Source: Candidatus Sulfotelmatobacter sp. (GTDB lineage Bacteria; Acidobacteriota; Terriglobia; Terriglobales; SbA1). Taken from it: a stretch of DNA of 7,940 nt. The notes under the pieces are model-generated. The model searched no databases. It was not told the DNA's origin and saw nothing but the letters and a program-made list of their open reading frames with translations. A program made the translations under genes and the position numbers. The stretch is from the NCBI GenBank assembly GCA_030151135.1, contig JASLEQ010000263.1, positions 1-7,940 on the forward strand, written 5' to 3'. Positions 6,497 through 7,940 of this stretch are shown one piece after another. Within the stretch, counting starts at the first letter, position 1. Each line of letters opens with the position of its first letter.

Positions 6497-6844
6497 ATGA
6501 CATCAGAGCCGTTAGAGATCGACCGCCTAGACCATGGAGTTCTCAGTTTCCGTGGTCCACTTACCATGGAGAATGTGACGCTGTTCATGAATGCCGTACG
6601 GCGCGAAACTGCGCACACAATGATTCTGGATCTTTCCGGAGTTCCTTATCTGGATTCGTCGGGATTAGGTTCGCTGGTGAGCGCTAGCACATCCTGCACG
6701 AAGTCGGGTCGGCGAATGGCCCTGACCGGTGTGAACAAGCGCGTCCTGAAAGTTTTTGAGATTACGAAGGTAGAGCAGATATTTCTGATGTTTCCGACGC
6801 TGTCCGATGCGATTGAGGCCTTCACCAACGCAGGTTCAGCCTAA
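6497..6844 (+). CDS. STAS-domain anti-sigma factor antagonist
   Basis: A 115-residue, single-domain protein of the SpoIIAA/RsbV type. The first strand is GVLSFRGPLTMENV (14-27). The core motif is MILDLSGVPYLDSSGLGSLV (42-61), where Ser55 aligns with the serine phosphorylated by the partner anti-sigma kinase. The last part ALTGVNKRVLKVFEITKVEQIF is the usual helix-strand-helix end. Such proteins, when unphosphorylated, bind an anti-sigma kinase and free a sigma factor; phosphorylation switches them off. No kinase, phosphatase or sigma gene is adjacent, so the partner must be elsewhere or this is another STAS signalling branch. The ATG at 6497 fits the domain boundary; no ribosome-binding site precedes it. 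Expression probably comes from the promoter at 6458-6487, under possible control of the overlapping inverted repeat. It diverges from the radical SAM gene. Confidence 0.92.
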   Translation: MTSEPLEIDRLDHGVLSFRGPLTMENVTLFMNAVRRETAHTMILDLSGVPYLDSSGLGSLVSASTSCTKSGRRMALTGVNKRVLKVFEITKVEQIFLMFPTLSDAIEAFTNAGSA

Positions 6845-6878
6845 ACAACCGGTTGCGCGAACAATCGAGTTCTCGCTC

Positions 6879-7079
6879 TCAGGCGGCCCGGCCGGGGTTC
6901 GATTTCCTGGCATTGCCGGCATTGGCTGCATCGAGGCGAATACGAGTGACGCGCGCGGTTTCTTCTAGAAGCGCAGCGCTGAATTTATCGGCGTCGCCCG
7001 CCATCACCGACCCCGCCGCAAGGGCGAAGCGTAGAGCATCCGCCTGATTTTCAAAATAGAGGACCACCTGTCCCGACAT
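6879..7079 (-). CDS. Small protein of unknown function (66 residues)
   Basis: I do not recognise this family. The frame could extend to 7154, but ATG 7079 is preferred because AGGGGG lies eight bases upstream and nothing comparable precedes the earlier start. The 66-residue product starts MSGQVVLYFENQADALRFAL, then AAGSVMAGDADKF and a helix SAALLEETARVTRIRLDAAN, with a basic, disordered-looking tail. It has no signal peptide or membrane helix; it looks like a compact cytosolic alpha/beta protein. It converges on the STAS gene, 34 bases apart, and has a candidate promoter at 7171-7198. That a good ribosome-binding site and promoter agree with the frame is the main support for it being real. 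Confidence 0.6.
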   Translation of the reverse strand: MSGQVVLYFENQADALRFALAAGSVMAGDADKFSAALLEETARVTRIRLDAANAGNARKSNPGRAA

Positions 7080-7087
7080 AAGTACTT

Positions 7088-7093
7088 CCCCCT
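7088..7093 (-). promoter_or_regulatory. Ribosome-binding site of the 66-residue gene
   Basis: The minus strand reads AGGGGG followed by AAGTACTT and the ATG at 7079. The eight-base spacing is standard. It decides the start in favour of 7079 over 7154. Confidence 0.55.
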
Positions 7094-7170
7094 GGGCTGC
7101 CAGCCAGCGAGCAAGGGCTGGGAAAATGATTGAGACGCTTCCAACAAAGAGCACTTCTCTGCTGAACTCG

Positions 7171-7198
7171 ATTTTGAAAGCCCGCTGTGCCGTGTCAA
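7171..7198 (-). promoter_or_regulatory. Candidate promoter for the 66-residue gene
   Basis: On the minus strand a perfect TTGACA (7193-7198) is followed, 16 bases on, by CAAAAT (7171-7176, four of six consensus bases). Initiation near 7164 would leave a leader of about 85 bases before the ATG. The -10 box is only moderate. Confidence 0.35.
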
Positions 7199-7279
7199 AG
7201 TGATTTGCTTGATTCCTGATTACTCAGTAGGTCACAAACCGGGAGGCGGCGGTAAGCATCGCCCGCGAACTCGGCTGGT

Positions 7280-7304
7280 TTGACAGCTCCCCTTCGGATA
7301 TCAT
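7280..7304 (+). promoter_or_regulatory. Weak candidate promoter for the secreted protein gene
   Basis: A perfect TTGACA occurs at 7280-7285, and TATCAT (five of six -10 consensus bases) at 7299-7304. The spacer is only 13 bases, shorter than normal, so one of the two boxes may be coincidental. No better -10 box lies at 16-18 bases. The start codon at 7317 has no clear Shine-Dalgarno. Confidence 0.25.
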
Positions 7305-7316
7305 GCGATCCATCCC

Positions 7317-7715
7317 ATGCGCGCCGCATTGCTCACTGTAATCGTCGGAATTGTTTTGGCTTTGCCTGTTTCCGGCAAAGACAAAGGCGTTATTGGGTCG
7401 TGGGAGGGGGATTCCAAGTGCACGGTCCCATCGTCGCCGTGCCAGGATGAACATGTGCTGTTTCAGATTGCCGAGGATCGGAAGGATCCATTCCTGCTGA
7501 ATCTCGACGCTTACAGGATCGTCGACGGTGTGCCCGACTTCTTCGTGACCTTGACCTGCCAATACGAGTCGAAAGCGGGCGCCCTCAGCTGTACCTCGAG
7601 CAACAAGGACAAAGACGACTGGGAATTTCACATCATGGGCGATACGATGGCGGGCCGCATGCTTATGGATAAGGCGCTCTACCGCCGCATCACTCTGCGA
7701 AAGAGTCCGAAGTAA
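7317..7715 (+). CDS. Secreted protein of unknown function with four cysteines
   Basis: A 132-residue protein with a short signal peptide (hydrophobic 3-18, probable cleavage after LPVSG at about residue 20). The mature part holds GSWEGDSKC (27-35), Cys42 in SSPCQDEHV, Cys81, Cys92, and a C-terminal MGDTMAGRMLM then LYRRITLRK. The strand-rich pattern and the ending, in which a turn and a strand restate a polar side chain pattern, look like a small beta-barrel of lipocalin-like type; this is inference. Four cysteines permit two disulphides (35-42 and 81-92 are the closest pairs), which fits export. No enzyme motif is seen. It is followed two bases later by the DUF1697 gene, so the two are likely cotranscribed. 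A long frame on the opposite strand (7224-7631) is a shadow. Confidence 0.8.
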   Translation: MRAALLTVIVGIVLALPVSGKDKGVIGSWEGDSKCTVPSSPCQDEHVLFQIAEDRKDPFLLNLDAYRIVDGVPDFFVTLTCQYESKAGALSCTSSNKDKDDWEFHIMGDTMAGRMLMDKALYRRITLRKSPK

Positions 7716-7717
7716 TC

Positions 7718-7940
7718 ATGCCGGTGCTTATCTCCATGATTCGAGGCATCAATGTAGGTGCGCACAATCGGATCAAGATGGATGAATTGCGAGCGCTTTA
7801 TGAATCGTTAGGGTTCGAGGAGCCGAAGACGTACGTTCAAAGCGGAAATGTCATCTTCCGCACGAAAGACACGAACCTGGCGCGGATTGCGAAGAAACTC
7901 CAAGATGGGATTGACAAGAAATTCAAATGCCGCCTGGAAG
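7718..7940 (+). CDS. DUF1697 family protein, partial
   Basis: The first 74 codons of a DUF1697 protein; the rest lies beyond the window. The family signature is clear: MIRGINVGAHNRIKMDELRA (7-26), then LYESLGFEEPKTYVQSGNVI (27-46), where the RGINVG and TYVQSGNVIF motifs are diagnostic. Full family members are about 180 residues long and cytosolic, with no established function. ATG 7718 starts two bases after the secreted-protein stop; ATG 7736, just before RGINVG, is an alternative. A GAAG about six bases before 7718 is a weak ribosome-binding site, so coupling to the upstream gene is likely. Confidence 0.92.
   Translation, partial: MPVLISMIRGINVGAHNRIKMDELRALYESLGFEEPKTYVQSGNVIFRTKDTNLARIAKKLQDGIDKKFKCRLE

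Noticed and set aside
6264..6503. 79-codon minus-strand frame overlapping the STAS start and radical SAM start
   Set aside because: It runs through the divergent promoter region and has no motif; only its last 18 codons (from ATG 6320) have a ribosome-binding site, treated as a possible leader.
6846..6855. Perfect palindrome CAACCGGTTG between the convergent STAS and 66-residue genes, considered as a terminator
   Set aside because: It has no loop and no T tract on either strand, so it cannot form an intrinsic terminator; at 10 bases it may be chance.
7224..7631. 135-codon minus-strand frame
   Set aside because: It is antisense to the secreted-protein gene, which has a proper signal peptide and cysteine pattern.

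Overview
The window reads as chromosomal DNA of an Acidobacteriota bacterium, most likely a Terriglobia/Koribacter-like lineage. This is inference. It rests on moderately high GC, on an uncharacterised radical SAM family and small hypothetical proteins of a kind I associate with that phylum, and on the gene mix. No ribosomal or other phylogenetic marker is present to prove it. I see no mobile element, CRISPR array, rRNA or tRNA. Coding density is high, and no gene-free stretch exceeds about 240 bases.

Left block (1-4229, all minus strand): five genes run head to tail and look like one transcription unit. In transcription order they are a haem c lipoprotein, selA (selenocysteine synthase), a DUF488 protein, acpS (holo-ACP synthase) and a membrane protein with a spermidine-synthase-like domain that runs off the left edge. 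The first four are separated by gaps of 17, 24 and 1-10 bases. The last gap is 69 bases. SelA has all the core motifs of the enzyme, but selB, selC, selD and any recognisable selenoprotein are absent from the window.

Middle block (4230-6844): a small two-helix membrane protein diverges from the cytochrome gene. It meets, tail to tail with overlapping stop codons, a 561-residue radical SAM protein with an N-terminal B12-binding-like fold. A 189-base spacer then separates that gene from a divergent STAS-domain anti-sigma-factor-antagonist gene. The spacer is the most structured non-coding DNA here. It holds two perfect inverted repeats, both with 6-base spacers and centred 41 bases apart; one overlaps a good promoter -35 box. 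The STAS start codon lies only 9 bases past the -10 box, which suggests a leaderless mRNA. At the radical SAM end, the best ribosome-binding site serves an ATG that is followed by seven A residues and is out of frame with the gene by one base.

Right block (6845-7940): a 66-codon minus-strand gene of unknown function; then a plus-strand pair, a secreted four-cysteine protein followed two bases later by a DUF1697 gene cut by the window end.

Nothing here is clearly a new defence or mobile system. The parts most worth following up are the radical SAM/STAS divergent region, with its paired operator-like repeats and frame-shifted start, and the placement of selA among unrelated genes.
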